Positions 24,760 to 33,763 of a DNA stretch of 64,000 nucleotides are shown here, piece by piece. Position 1 is the stretch's first letter. Each line of letters begins with the position of its first letter. Source of the stretch: Luteolibacter sp. SL250 (GTDB lineage Bacteria > Verrucomicrobiota > Verrucomicrobiia > Verrucomicrobiales > Akkermansiaceae); NCBI RefSeq assembly GCF_026625605.1, contig NZ_CP113054.1, forward strand, positions 1,612,001 to 1,676,000. Direction: 5' to 3'. The translations under genes and the position numbers were made by a program. The notes beneath the pieces are model-generated. The model did not search any database. It was not told the DNA's origin and saw only the letters and a program-made list of their open reading frames with translations.

Positions 24760-25260
24760 TCAGCGGAGGTGATCGTCTGCGGTGTTCATTTCCCTGTCCG
24801 GGCCCGCGGAGCGTATTTCCGTCTGTGATCCGGATATCTGGTGGAAAAAATAGGGGGTGCCCCATCGGTCGATCAGTTGTCCCGCCCCATTGAGGTGCGG
24901 ACCTTTGTCGGGAAGATAGGCCAGGCGTTTCGGATTTCCGCCCAACAGGGCGGCGGTGATCTCCTCGTTCTCGCCGACGGGGTTCCCGTCATGGTGTTTC
25001 CTGAACTCGGACATCAGCAGTTCGATGGTGGCCAGATCATCCTCCACTTGGGAGTCAGGTGAGTTGAGCGGAGTGATGCCGTCCGCGATGGGAAGCCTGG
25101 TGACCTTCTCCGGCTCCGCGCTCCGGGGTGGTGGCGGGGTGCGGCGGGCTTCCTGGTTTGGAGCCGGTGGTGGAGAGGGTGTGTCAGCCTGCCGCGTCAA
25201 CAGGAAGCCGCCCAGAAGCAGCCCGCCGATGGCAGCGGAAACGAGGAACCGGCGGGACAT
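24760..25260 (-). CDS. Membrane-anchored protein with pseudopilin-like C-terminus
   Basis: The 166-residue protein has a signal anchor (MSRRFLVSAAIGGLLLGGFL, about 1-20), a Pro-rich linker, a helical stretch (DDLATIELLMSEFRKHHDGN) and a C-terminal part (GQLIDRWGTPYFFHQISG, then SAGPDREMNTADDH). The final part resembles the Ca-binding C-terminus of GspG-type pseudopilins (D-x-WG-x-PY ... S-x-G-x-D). The pilin-type prepilin cleavage site is not evident. Its ATG overlaps the stop of the upstream DUF1501 gene as TGATG, so translation is coupled. It is the last gene of the DUF1800-DUF1501 operon. The function is unknown. Confidence 0.7.
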   Translation of the reverse strand: MSRRFLVSAAIGGLLLGGFLLTRQADTPSPPPAPNQEARRTPPPPRSAEPEKVTRLPIADGITPLNSPDSQVEDDLATIELLMSEFRKHHDGNPVGENEEITAALLGGNPKRLAYLPDKGPHLNGAGQLIDRWGTPYFFHQISGSQTEIRSAGPDREMNTADDHLR

Positions 25261-26807
25261 CAGAGGAACCCGAGATTGGCGGTGGAGCTGGTGGTGGCGT
25301 CGAACCGGCCGAGGTTCGGGAACACGGCCTCCATCGAGTTTGAATCCGCCCCCATCCATGAGGCGAGGCGCGCCGCATACTGGTCCACCGAAGTGTCCGG
25401 GATCCACCGGCCGCGGTTCGACCCCGCGTCGATCGAGCCGGACACCGCGCCCGTCTTCAATGAAGGGAAGCTGCCATAGAGGTCGCCGCCGTTGACCGCG
25501 CCCCCGGTGACAAAGGCATGGCTGCCCCAGCCGTGGTCGGACCCCGCCTTGGTGGAGTCCGTGTTGTTCGGGGTGAAGGTGCGGTTGAAGTCGGAAGCGG
25601 TGAACGTCACCACGCTGTCCCACACGCCAAGTTCCTTCAGGGATTGGGAGAATGCCTTGATCGAGTTGTTCAGTTCGCGGACAAGGTTGCCGTGGGAAAC
25701 GAGCAACGTCTGGTGGGTGTCGAAGCCTCCGATCTGGCAGAAGAAAATCTGCCGGTTGTTGCCGAGCACGTTCCTGCCGGCGATGAGCTTCGCGATCATC
25801 TTGAGCTGGTTGCCCAGAGAGGTGGTCGCCCCGGCGGTGCTGAAGATGGAGTCGAAGTTCACCCCGGTTGTCCCGGCCGCGGTGACCGCCGCGCCGATGG
25901 TTCCTTCGGCGGCGCGCGCCCGCACCACGATGCGGTTATATTCCTCCTCGTGGAGATTCGCATGGGTGAGACGCATGATGTCCTCGAAGGCCCTCAGCCG
26001 CTTCGCGGAATCCGTCGTCTTGTAGGAGCCGTCGGTGTTGAGCGCGTCCGTGTAGTTCGTTCCGAATCCGGAGAGCGGGACCGTGCCTCCGCTGTTCACG
26101 ACGAACTGGGTAACCTGCCCGGCCGTGCCGACCTGGAACGAATTGATGCCCGCCAGTGAGATCGACATCGAAACCTTCGATGTCCCCGCATTGTAGGAGG
26201 AGTGCAGCAGGTCCGCAGCCCGTCCGCCCCAGCCGGAGCTGAACGGTTTGTCGGATACGGATGACTGCCACTGGGTCTGCTGGTCGGAGTGGGAGAACAG
26301 CTGGCGCGGCAGCGGGATGTTCCCGGAAAGGTACTCCGCACGGCTGGCGACGGGAAAGGCGAGGGTGCCCACGTTGCACATGACCGCCAGATCGCCTTCA
26401 TTGAAAAGCTGGGCCAGATGGCTGGCTTCCGGGTGGAGGCCCATCGGGGAAACCCTCCCTCCATGCCAGCGGTTGAAGGCGCGGGTGGTGGCAGGGACGT
26501 TCAGGGTGCGGAGGGTGGTGCGGTCCAGCTTCAGGACGCCACGGCCCGTCTCATAATCCGCACGGATGCCGTCTTCCGCGGGATCTCCGGCGGGGACGAG
26601 GAAGTTGTTCGAATCATGACCCCCGTTCAGGAACAGGCAGACCAGCGCCTTGTAGGAACCGTCCGGAGGCGTTTGGGCCATGGCTGCGGTCATGAGGCGC
26701 ATCTGGGCGAGGGCGTTGACCAGACCGGTGACGCCGAGCGACGCGCAGGCCGTCTGGCGGATGAAATCCCGGCGGCTGGCGAGGTCTTCCTTCTGGTGTT
26801 TTTTCAT
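25260..26807 (-). CDS. DUF1501 protein (exported, sulfatase-fold-like)
   Basis: The 515-residue protein has a Tat-type leader (SRRDFIRQTACASLGVTGL) and the DUF1501 domain: LVCLFLNGGHDSNNFLVPAG near the start, VMCNVGTLAFPVASR, and FCQIGGFDTHQTLLVSHGNL near the end, followed by DFNRTFTPNNTDSTKAGSDH with its metal-binding-like D/H residues. DUF1501 proteins are related to the alkaline phosphatase/sulfatase superfamily but their reaction is unproven. The gene follows the DUF1800 gene by 15 bases; the two families travel together in many genomes, implying one surface process. Confidence 0.9.
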   Translation of the reverse strand: MKKHQKEDLASRRDFIRQTACASLGVTGLVNALAQMRLMTAAMAQTPPDGSYKALVCLFLNGGHDSNNFLVPAGDPAEDGIRADYETGRGVLKLDRTTLRTLNVPATTRAFNRWHGGRVSPMGLHPEASHLAQLFNEGDLAVMCNVGTLAFPVASRAEYLSGNIPLPRQLFSHSDQQTQWQSSVSDKPFSSGWGGRAADLLHSSYNAGTSKVSMSISLAGINSFQVGTAGQVTQFVVNSGGTVPLSGFGTNYTDALNTDGSYKTTDSAKRLRAFEDIMRLTHANLHEEEYNRIVVRARAAEGTIGAAVTAAGTTGVNFDSIFSTAGATTSLGNQLKMIAKLIAGRNVLGNNRQIFFCQIGGFDTHQTLLVSHGNLVRELNNSIKAFSQSLKELGVWDSVVTFTASDFNRTFTPNNTDSTKAGSDHGWGSHAFVTGGAVNGGDLYGSFPSLKTGAVSGSIDAGSNRGRWIPDTSVDQYAARLASWMGADSNSMEAVFPNLGRFDATTSSTANLGFL

Positions 26808-26822
26808 GGCAGGAAGATCGGG

Positions 26823-29800
26823 TTATTTCTGGGTGACGCAGACGGGGGAGGACATGACCAGCCAGATCCCGGTTTTGATGCGGTCCCGCATGTAGGTTGC
26901 CTGGTTGGAGGCGCTGTTCGAGTTGTTGCTTGTCGAGCGGATGGAGACCATCGCATCGTGGATGATCTTCCGCGGCTTGCCGGGGGAGTTTCCAAAGCGC
27001 GCCTTCAGCTCGCCCGCGCACAGCAGCAGGTCGATGCGTTCAAGCACCGCGTCGCAGGCATTGGTGATGGCGGTGGTGTTGTTGAACGCTCCCGTGTCCA
27101 GACTGGTGATGGTGCCGTCGTTGTTGGTGTCCATCACCGCCATGTAGAGCGCTTCCAGAGGGGTGAAATCCGAGAAGATCCGTTGCGACGTCTGGCCGGT
27201 GTATCCGACGGTGGTCGAGAGCCCCCCGCTTGCGTAGATGCCGTTGTAGAGGAAATTGGTCGCGTTCACCGTGCTGGTCTCGTTCGCGATCTGGAGTTCC
27301 GGAGACAACAGGCCGTTGGCGGACAGGACACCGGGAGGGGAGTAGTCGGGAAGGAACCAGTTGAAGACATTGGGCGCGGCGAGCGGCGACTGCCCGACCG
27401 TGGTCGCCGTGGAGTTGAGCTGGTAACGGCCGATGCCCGCGGTGAACTTGTCCACTTCGTCCTCCGGGTACCCGAACGCAAGCAGGTCGGTGAGCGGCAT
27501 GGTGGATTTCGCGCCGAAGGCCCGGAGGAATGCGGTGGCGCGGATGATCGGCTCCTTGACCTTGCCGGAGCTGGCCAGGGTGATCGCGTCCTGCGGTGAG
27601 CGCGCTTCCGGATCCAGCAGGATCTTCCGGATCACGGCGGGGAAATTTCCACCCGTGGTGCGGAATTCCTCGGAAACGCGGTAGAGGTAACCGGCGGACG
27701 GATTCGCGGTGACGAGGCGCTGGATCAATCTCCGGCAGATGAACGGCGCCGTGTTGGGATGGACGTTCAGGTGGTTGAGGACAGCCGCCAGATCCTGATC
27801 TCCGGTCTGTCCGGAAGGGAGCGAAAGGCCGATCATCGACTTCGCGCCGGTATCGTGGTTAGCGGCGAACACCTTCATCGGGTTCGTCCACTGGGCCTCG
27901 AAGTAGCTGCTGCCGTTGTTCTGGTTGAACGTGTTGTTGTCGACCGGGGTGGGACTTGTGGAACTGTTGCGCTTGGAGAACGACCAGCCGGTGAACACCC
28001 GTGCCATCTCCGTGATGTCCGTCTGGTCATACGTCGGGATCGGCGAGCCATTGCCGTCCAGTTTCAGCGAACCATCCGGGTGCAGGGCGACCAGTCCGAT
28101 CGAGAACAACTGCATGATCTCCCGCGCGTAGTTTTCGTCCGGGGAAACCAGCAGGTTGCCGCCGCTGTCATAGGTCGCCTTGGAGTTCCGCAGGTGGGAC
28201 AGGTAGTAGCCCATCATGGGGCTCCTGGACACGTTCTCGAGGACCGTCCGGAAGTCGCCGGAGGCCGCACCGCGCAGCATGTCATAATAGTTCGCGGCAC
28301 CGTAGGCACGGTTGTTGACGATCGCGTCGTTCTCCGAAATCACGAAGATTTCACTCAGCGCGAACCCGAAGCGCTCCTTGAGCTGGCTCTTGGAGGCCAT
28401 CGCCAGCAGCCACCAACCGCGGCGGCGGTTGATCTGGAGGACGGAATAGTCGGCTCCGCGGATCGACCATTCCTCTGCGTTCGCGGCCGTGGTGTAGGTC
28501 AGGAGCGACGGCGGAACCATTCCCAACTGTTCGTCGATCCATTGGCTGTAGGCGGCGATGCGGTCGCCGCCCGCATTGGCCACGCGGGCCTTCATGTCGT
28601 TGATCGATTCCAACGTCGGACCGAAGGTCGCCTGGGTGAGGAAGCGTGCGATGTCCCGTTCCAATTCCGCATCCGCCAGCGGGTCGATCGGTCCGGGGGT
28701 GGAGGGTGGCTGGAATTCCGTGGAGCCGGAGGTGGGCTGGAAGTTGCCCTCGATCTCGCCGGTGACATGCGCCTGGGTGAAGACGCCCAGCTTCACATTG
28801 CCCGCGAGCAGCGCATCCAGGACTTCCTGGTCCTTGAGGAAGGACTGGCTCGCACGCAGCAGCCACTGCTGGCCACCGTAGTTCACCGGCTGCACGGACT
28901 GCAGGATGGAGGAGGCCGCGTTGAGCACCTGGGTCGAGTTGACCGGTGAGTTCAGGTTGGAGAAGCTGACGGTGACGGTCGCCACGTCGTTGTCACCGGG
29001 AAGCCGCACGGTCGCGATGCCGCTGCCTTTGGAATCGACGCCATCGAGCGGGCGCAGGTAGGCGATGAGCAGGCGTTGGTTCGCAAGGGTGGGTTTCGCG
29101 TCCCGGATGGATACCGCCGCACTCTGCGGGGTTCCTGCGACGGTGATGTTGAGATGCTCCGGGACCTCGGTCAGGGCATCGGGCAGCGGCTTCACGCTCA
29201 ACGTGGCGCTGGTGGCTCCGGCGTGGATGACCAGACGATGGGTGACGGGCTGGTCGTTCCCATCCCGGAGGGTGAAATCCGCGGCGGATGCGGAGGACTT
29301 CGTTGAATCCGCTTCGCCGTCGGTACGCAGGAAAATGGTGAATGGATACGGCGTGGCGCCGGGCAGGGTGTACGTGATCACCGCCAGCTCATTCTCCTTC
29401 TCATAGGCCGCCGCTGCGGTGGCTGTCACCGTCAGCGCGTTGCCGCGCCATGCCTGCACCATCGCCGTGGCAACCGCCAGGTCATTCCCGGCGGATGCCG
29501 ACGGGAAGGAGGTGCCGTTATCCGGATCGAACCCTGATAGCTGGATCTCCGACCAGTTGTCCACGCCGTCGTTGTCAGAGTCGGTGTCGCTGGCCACCAC
29601 ACGGTAGAACCCCTGGGTGTCTCCGGCGGCCGGTGTGAAAACGTGGCTGCCTGCGCTTGTCGCAATGTGGGGTTCACCGACGGGATCCCACGGACCGGCC
29701 GGGCTTGGTCCGGACACAACCTGATATTTCTTTCCGGGCTGGGTCAGCGCGGTGAGGGAGATGGCGGTGCCATCCATGGTGATGGTCACCGTGTGGCGGG

Positions 29801-30011
29801 AGGAGGCGTCACGGGGATCCGTGCCTGCGGCGGATTCGGCGGCGTTGCTCTGGCCGTCCCCGTCCGTGTCATCGGACGCGGCGAGACCGGTGGCATGGTA
29901 GCGCGCTTCCCAGACGTCACCCAAGCCATTCGCGTCAAGATCCAGCGCAAGTGCCGGGGCGACACTCATGGCGGCCGTCAATGAGGGCAGGAGAAGTTTT
30001 GAAGGCGGCAT
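26823..30011 (-). CDS. Large secreted DUF1800 protein with TSP3 and CHRD-like domains
   Basis: The 1062-residue exported protein has a signal peptide (MPPSKLLLPSLTAAMSVAPA, about 1-22). Thrombospondin-type-3/EF-hand-like Ca repeats come first (LDLDANGLGDVWEARY, DTDGDGQSNAAESAAGTDP, DTDSDNDGVDNWSEIQ). A Calx-beta-like region follows (about 180-300), then a CHRD-like domain (about 315-440, ending LGVFTQAHVTGEIEGNF), then the DUF1800 domain from about 460 to the end (FLTQATFGPTLESINDMK, NYAREIMQLFSIGLVAL, FICRRLIQRLVTANPS, LLCAGELKARFG). The start at 30011 was chosen because it begins the signal peptide. It is the first gene of the DUF1800-DUF1501-pseudopilin operon. The function is unknown; surface location and Ca binding are inferred. 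Confidence 0.88.
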   Translation of the reverse strand: MPPSKLLLPSLTAAMSVAPALALDLDANGLGDVWEARYHATGLAASDDTDGDGQSNAAESAAGTDPRDASSRHTVTITMDGTAISLTALTQPGKKYQVVSGPSPAGPWDPVGEPHIATSAGSHVFTPAAGDTQGFYRVVASDTDSDNDGVDNWSEIQLSGFDPDNGTSFPSASAGNDLAVATAMVQAWRGNALTVTATAAAAYEKENELAVITYTLPGATPYPFTIFLRTDGEADSTKSSASAADFTLRDGNDQPVTHRLVIHAGATSATLSVKPLPDALTEVPEHLNITVAGTPQSAAVSIRDAKPTLANQRLLIAYLRPLDGVDSKGSGIATVRLPGDNDVATVTVSFSNLNSPVNSTQVLNAASSILQSVQPVNYGGQQWLLRASQSFLKDQEVLDALLAGNVKLGVFTQAHVTGEIEGNFQPTSGSTEFQPPSTPGPIDPLADAELERDIARFLTQATFGPTLESINDMKARVANAGGDRIAAYSQWIDEQLGMVPPSLLTYTTAANAEEWSIRGADYSVLQINRRRGWWLLAMASKSQLKERFGFALSEIFVISENDAIVNNRAYGAANYYDMLRGAASGDFRTVLENVSRSPMMGYYLSHLRNSKATYDSGGNLLVSPDENYAREIMQLFSIGLVALHPDGSLKLDGNGSPIPTYDQTDITEMARVFTGWSFSKRNSSTSPTPVDNNTFNQNNGSSYFEAQWTNPMKVFAANHDTGAKSMIGLSLPSGQTGDQDLAAVLNHLNVHPNTAPFICRRLIQRLVTANPSAGYLYRVSEEFRTTGGNFPAVIRKILLDPEARSPQDAITLASSGKVKEPIIRATAFLRAFGAKSTMPLTDLLAFGYPEDEVDKFTAGIGRYQLNSTATTVGQSPLAAPNVFNWFLPDYSPPGVLSANGLLSPELQIANETSTVNATNFLYNGIYASGGLSTTVGYTGQTSQRIFSDFTPLEALYMAVMDTNNDGTITSLDTGAFNNTTAITNACDAVLERIDLLLCAGELKARFGNSPGKPRKIIHDAMVSIRSTSNNSNSASNQATYMRDRIKTGIWLVMSSPVCVTQK

Positions 30012-30186
30012 GGAATGGGTTTTTCGGAGCCATCCGTTCGCTAATTCCGCATGCCTTGAAAGTAAAGCTGATTTCTCCCGGCGCACGGGGTATCATTCCA
30101 CATGATGCAATGCGCCTTCCGTCTGGTCTGGAATAGGGCCCGGCCCCGGGTGGATCGGCGGAAAGAAGCCCCGCCTGCCAGCCTTC

Positions 30187-30918
30187 TCACAAACGCTTTC
30201 TGCGGAACGTGAGGAGCCCGGCACCCATCAGGAGGGAGCTGAGGAATGCAGGCTCCGGAACGGCGTCCGCGGTGAGCTGGATGTTGTCGAAGCGGAAGCT
30301 GGTGGTGTTCCCTGCGTGCCCGACGGTGAAGCGGATCTGGACGTCTGATTGTCCTTCGATCGCATCGAGGGACGACAGGTTGTAGTTCATCGCAACATAG
30401 CTGTTGTTCGTGAAGTTCCCCAGATTCGCTCCCGGTACGGATGTGAAGGCGCCCCCTCCGATGCTGTACTCGATCGCGCTGAATGCGGAGGCGCGTGGTT
30501 CGCTTCCGCCCTGCGCGGAGCGGACGTCCATCCGTATCATCAGATTCTGGATGTTGGTGAGATTGAGGGAGATCGTAAGTGCATCCGAGCCCACGGTGGT
30601 GGTGCCGTTCCAGCCGAATGCGAATCCAGCACCGGTTGCGTTGGCGACGCCATTCCATGTATTGCCCTGGAAATCCTGGAATGTCGCCGCACCGCCGGGC
30701 ATGCCGCCGCCCGCGATCACATGGGTGCCGGCGAGCGAGATGCCCGGGGTCACCGGAAAGGTGGAGGCCGTTGCGTCGGGGTTGAAGGATCCCCCATTGG
30801 CGATTGCATCCTGTTCGGTCTGGGCGGACCAGAAGGCATTGACGGTGGCCCCATGGAGAGTGGCGGAGGTTCCGGAGAGGATAACGGAAAGGAGGATGGT
30901 GGCGGTGGGAATTTTCAT
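30187..30918 (-). CDS. PEP-CTERM surface protein
   Basis: The 243-residue exported protein has a signal peptide (MKIPTATILLSVILSGTSAT). A beta-rich middle part reads TISLNLTNIQNLMIRMDVRS, then YVAMNYNLSSLDAI and VQIRFTVGHAG, resembling a jelly-roll domain. The C-terminal sorting signal VPEPAFLSSLLMGAGLLTF ends in RRKRL. It is a substrate for an exosortase located outside the window. It stands alone between the DUF1800 gene and the first two-component system. No ligand or partner is suggested by its neighbours. Confidence 0.85.
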   Translation of the reverse strand: MKIPTATILLSVILSGTSATLHGATVNAFWSAQTEQDAIANGGSFNPDATASTFPVTPGISLAGTHVIAGGGMPGGAATFQDFQGNTWNGVANATGAGFAFGWNGTTTVGSDALTISLNLTNIQNLMIRMDVRSAQGGSEPRASAFSAIEYSIGGGAFTSVPGANLGNFTNNSYVAMNYNLSSLDAIEGQSDVQIRFTVGHAGNTTSFRFDNIQLTADAVPEPAFLSSLLMGAGLLTFRRKRL

Positions 30919-31043
30919 GAAGGAGCGGCTTTTGGATTTATTCGGATGGATTGGATCATGTCTGGCTCCGGATCGTCCACCCCCCGAACGGTTGGTATTT
31001 GCGGCTTCCCCCGGTGGGTCGTGGCCGTGCTAGATAGGGGGAC

Positions 31044-33134
31044 ATGCCCTTGTCCCGATCATGGATATCACTGCTCACCCTGGCGATGACCTGCCAGGGG
31101 CAGGAGATCCCGGTGGTCACGCAGGCGAAGGATCTCTACCGGCTGAACCGCGCGGAAATGCTGTACCCCACGCCGGTGCGCATCCGGGGCGTCGTCACCT
31201 ACAACCGCGGCGACGAGTTCAACGACTTCACCATGCAGGACGAAACCGGCGGTCTGGTGGCGGATGCCCCCGGCACCGCCAACCAACTGATGATCGGCCT
31301 GGTGCCCGGGCAGGAGGTGGTGATCGAAGGTGTCACGATGGTGAACCCTCCACCCACCCCGAGGGTAAAGGTGGAGAAACTCATTCCCGGCAGGATGGCA
31401 GGTCTTCCCGCGCCGCTCCCGTTCACACCGGAGGCATTGCTGGGAGGTGCGGGCCGGCTTTGCCATGTCGAGTTCTCCGGCGTGATCCGTGAAGCGCATG
31501 TTGACACGAAACTGGAGCCGCCCCGGCTCATCCTTTCCCTCGGGCCTCCAGGGAGCCGGCTGGCGGTGTGGCTGGCGAGGTTTGACGACGTCTCCATGGC
31601 CGCGTTGAAGCCGGATACCCGTGTGCGGGTCCACGGTGTCTCGATGTCCTGGACCAGTGCGAATCTCCAACCCTACTCGACCTTCGTGGTTGTCCAGGAC
31701 CCCACACAGATCGAGGTCCTTTCTCCTCCCTCCGACACGGGGAAACTGCCGGTCACTCCCATCGGGCAGCTCCTGTCCACCGTGCCGGAGGGATTTGAAA
31801 ACCGCAGGCAGCGGATTTCCGGAACGGTCACCCTGCGGTGGTCCGATGAAGCGGTGGTGATCCAGGATGATACCGGCGGCATCCTTTCCTATCCGGCCGC
31901 GGGGGAGATGCCCGCCATCGGTGACCGGGTGGATTGTGTGGGCTTTCTCAGTCCGGACCGCGGCCGGGTGATCCTCGATGAATCGTCCTACGGTGATTTC
32001 CGTCCCGGTGCGCCACCACTTCCGGAGCTGGTCTCCGCGGATCTCCTGCTGAACGAGGCTCCGATCAAAGACCGGGACGCGCTTCTGGTCAGCACCACCG
32101 GCGTGTTCAGGAGTTCCGGGCGCAGCGGCACCCATGGTCTCATCCAGGTTGAGTCCGAAGGTGTGATGTTCGATGTGGTGTTTCCTCCCGGGGGAGCGCT
32201 TTCCCCGGAGGTGCTTCCCGGTAGCTTGATCGAGGTCACCGGAGTGGCGAAGTTCGTCTTCACCGGACGGTCCACCACGGCGGGGGGGCGGGCGCTCGAC
32301 CGGTTTGAGATCCATCTTCCCACCATGGCGGGGATCAAGGTGCTGTCGGCCCCTTCGTGGTGGACTCCGCGGCGTTTCGCGGTGGTCGCCGGGGTGATCC
32401 TCTTCTGCCTCCTGCTTTCCTTGCTCTGGGTCATCTCCCTGCGTCGCCGCGTGGCTGCGCGCAGCGCCCTGCTGGTGAGGGAGATCCGCGCCCGCCATGA
32501 ACAGCGGGTCCTGCTGGAGGAACGTGCCCGGCTGGCCGGGGATCTCCACGACACCCTTTCCCAATCGTTGTCCGGAGCCGTCGTGCAGATGGAACTCGCT
32601 GATTCGCTCGACGCATCGCCAGCGGCGGAAACCCACCGCCTGCTCGCCCGGCGTCTGATCAACCGCAGCTATGAGGATCTCCGCCGCGCGGTGTGGGATC
32701 TGACCCCCAGTGTCCTGCTCAATCAGGATCTCCCCTCCGCGCTCCGCTCCGTCGCCGGAGAACAGTCCGCGGACCACAACTGCGGAATCACCATCGAAGC
32801 CGGGGAGGATCTGCCGGGCCTCCCCGAGCGGTCGCGCTCGCACCTCCTCCGCATCTGCCAGGAAGCCATCCACAATGCGATCCGGCACGGCGCCGCGTCA
32901 GAGATCCGCGTTTCCCTCAAGCAGGTGGAGGACAGCATGCTGCTCGTCATCAGGGACAATGGCCGCGGCTTTGATCCGGGAAAGATACCCGGGCCGACGG
33001 ATGGCCATTTCGGCCTCAGTTCCATGAGGAACCGTGTCCTTCGTCTCGGGGGGGCGTTCGGTGTCGATACATCCCCGGCCGGCACCGTTGTCAGTGTCAC
33101 CGTCCCCATCGCTCCCGTTCCTGATTGCGCATGA
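31044..33134 (+). CDS. NarL-type sensor histidine kinase with large exported OB-fold-like sensor
   Basis: The 696-residue protein has a signal peptide, an exported region of about 415 residues, one membrane segment (about 442-464, VVAGVILFCLLLSLLWVISL) and a cytoplasmic HisKA_3/HATPase kinase. The phospho-acceptor is His502 in LAGDLHDTLSQSLSG. The ATP-binding motifs include LLRICQEAIHNAIRHG and DNGRGFDPG. The sensor contains repeated OB-fold-like modules (VRIRGVVTYNRGDEFNDFTM, then RISGTVTLRWSDEAVVIQDD and AIGDRVDCVGFLS) that recur in the second kinase of this window. Its stop overlaps the response-regulator start as ATGA. The ligand is unknown. Confidence 0.9.
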   Translation: MPLSRSWISLLTLAMTCQGQEIPVVTQAKDLYRLNRAEMLYPTPVRIRGVVTYNRGDEFNDFTMQDETGGLVADAPGTANQLMIGLVPGQEVVIEGVTMVNPPPTPRVKVEKLIPGRMAGLPAPLPFTPEALLGGAGRLCHVEFSGVIREAHVDTKLEPPRLILSLGPPGSRLAVWLARFDDVSMAALKPDTRVRVHGVSMSWTSANLQPYSTFVVVQDPTQIEVLSPPSDTGKLPVTPIGQLLSTVPEGFENRRQRISGTVTLRWSDEAVVIQDDTGGILSYPAAGEMPAIGDRVDCVGFLSPDRGRVILDESSYGDFRPGAPPLPELVSADLLLNEAPIKDRDALLVSTTGVFRSSGRSGTHGLIQVESEGVMFDVVFPPGGALSPEVLPGSLIEVTGVAKFVFTGRSTTAGGRALDRFEIHLPTMAGIKVLSAPSWWTPRRFAVVAGVILFCLLLSLLWVISLRRRVAARSALLVREIRARHEQRVLLEERARLAGDLHDTLSQSLSGAVVQMELADSLDASPAAETHRLLARRLINRSYEDLRRAVWDLTPSVLLNQDLPSALRSVAGEQSADHNCGITIEAGEDLPGLPERSRSHLLRICQEAIHNAIRHGAASEIRVSLKQVEDSMLLVIRDNGRGFDPGKIPGPTDGHFGLSSMRNRVLRLGGAFGVDTSPAGTVVSVTVPIAPVPDCA

Positions 33135-33757
33135 AAAATCCCGTCCGTCTCCTGCTTGCCGATGATCACGCGATTGTCATCGCGGGGCTGACCGCGCTCC
33201 TGGGGCTTGAGCCGGGGTTTGAAGTCGTGGCGACGGCGGAGGACGGTGAGGAAGCGGTCAGGAAGTACGACGAACACCGTCCGGACGTGGCGCTGATCGA
33301 TCTGCGGATGCCGGGGATGGGAGGCATCGAAGCCGCCCGGCGCATCATCTCCCGGCACCCGGGTGCACGCATCCTGATCATTTCCACCTTTGAGAGCGAA
33401 GAGGACATCCACCGCGCGCTGCAGGCAGGTGTCGGCGGCTACCTTCTCAAGGGCTCGAAGCGCCCCGAACTGGTCGCGGCCATCCGTGCGGTGTTCGAAG
33501 GGAAGCGCTGGCTTTCCGCTCCTGTCGCCCGTCTCGCCGCGGAGCGTGCCAAGCAACCCGAGCTGACCGCGCGTCAGGTGGAGGTCCTCGATCTTGTTTC
33601 AAAAGGCCTCAGCACCAAGGAAATGGCCGTGATCCTGGGCCTGACGAGCGAGGGTACGAAACATCACCTCCAGCAGATCTACCAGAAGCTCGGAGTCTCC
33701 ACCCGGGCGGAAGCCACCTCCGAAGCGCTCCGCCGCGGCATTCTCCACCCAGACTGA
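33131..33757 (+). CDS. NarL/FixJ-family response regulator
   Basis: The 208-residue DNA-binding regulator is the partner of the kinase that overlaps it by 4 bases (ATGA). The receiver domain (about 5-120) shows LLLADDHAIVIAGL, the phospho-acceptor Asp in PDVALIDLRMPGMGGIEAA, and LIISTFESEEDI. The C-terminal LuxR-type helix-turn-helix reads LTARQVEVLDLVSKGLSTKE and MAVILGLTSEGTKHHLQQIY. The ATG at 33131 was chosen over the TTG at 33125 because of the typical 4-base overlap. The FAD-oxidoreductase gene follows after 6 bases and may be in the same transcript. Confidence 0.92.
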   Translation: MKNPVRLLLADDHAIVIAGLTALLGLEPGFEVVATAEDGEEAVRKYDEHRPDVALIDLRMPGMGGIEAARRIISRHPGARILIISTFESEEDIHRALQAGVGGYLLKGSKRPELVAAIRAVFEGKRWLSAPVARLAAERAKQPELTARQVEVLDLVSKGLSTKEMAVILGLTSEGTKHHLQQIYQKLGVSTRAEATSEALRRGILHPD

Positions 33758-33763
33758 ACATTC

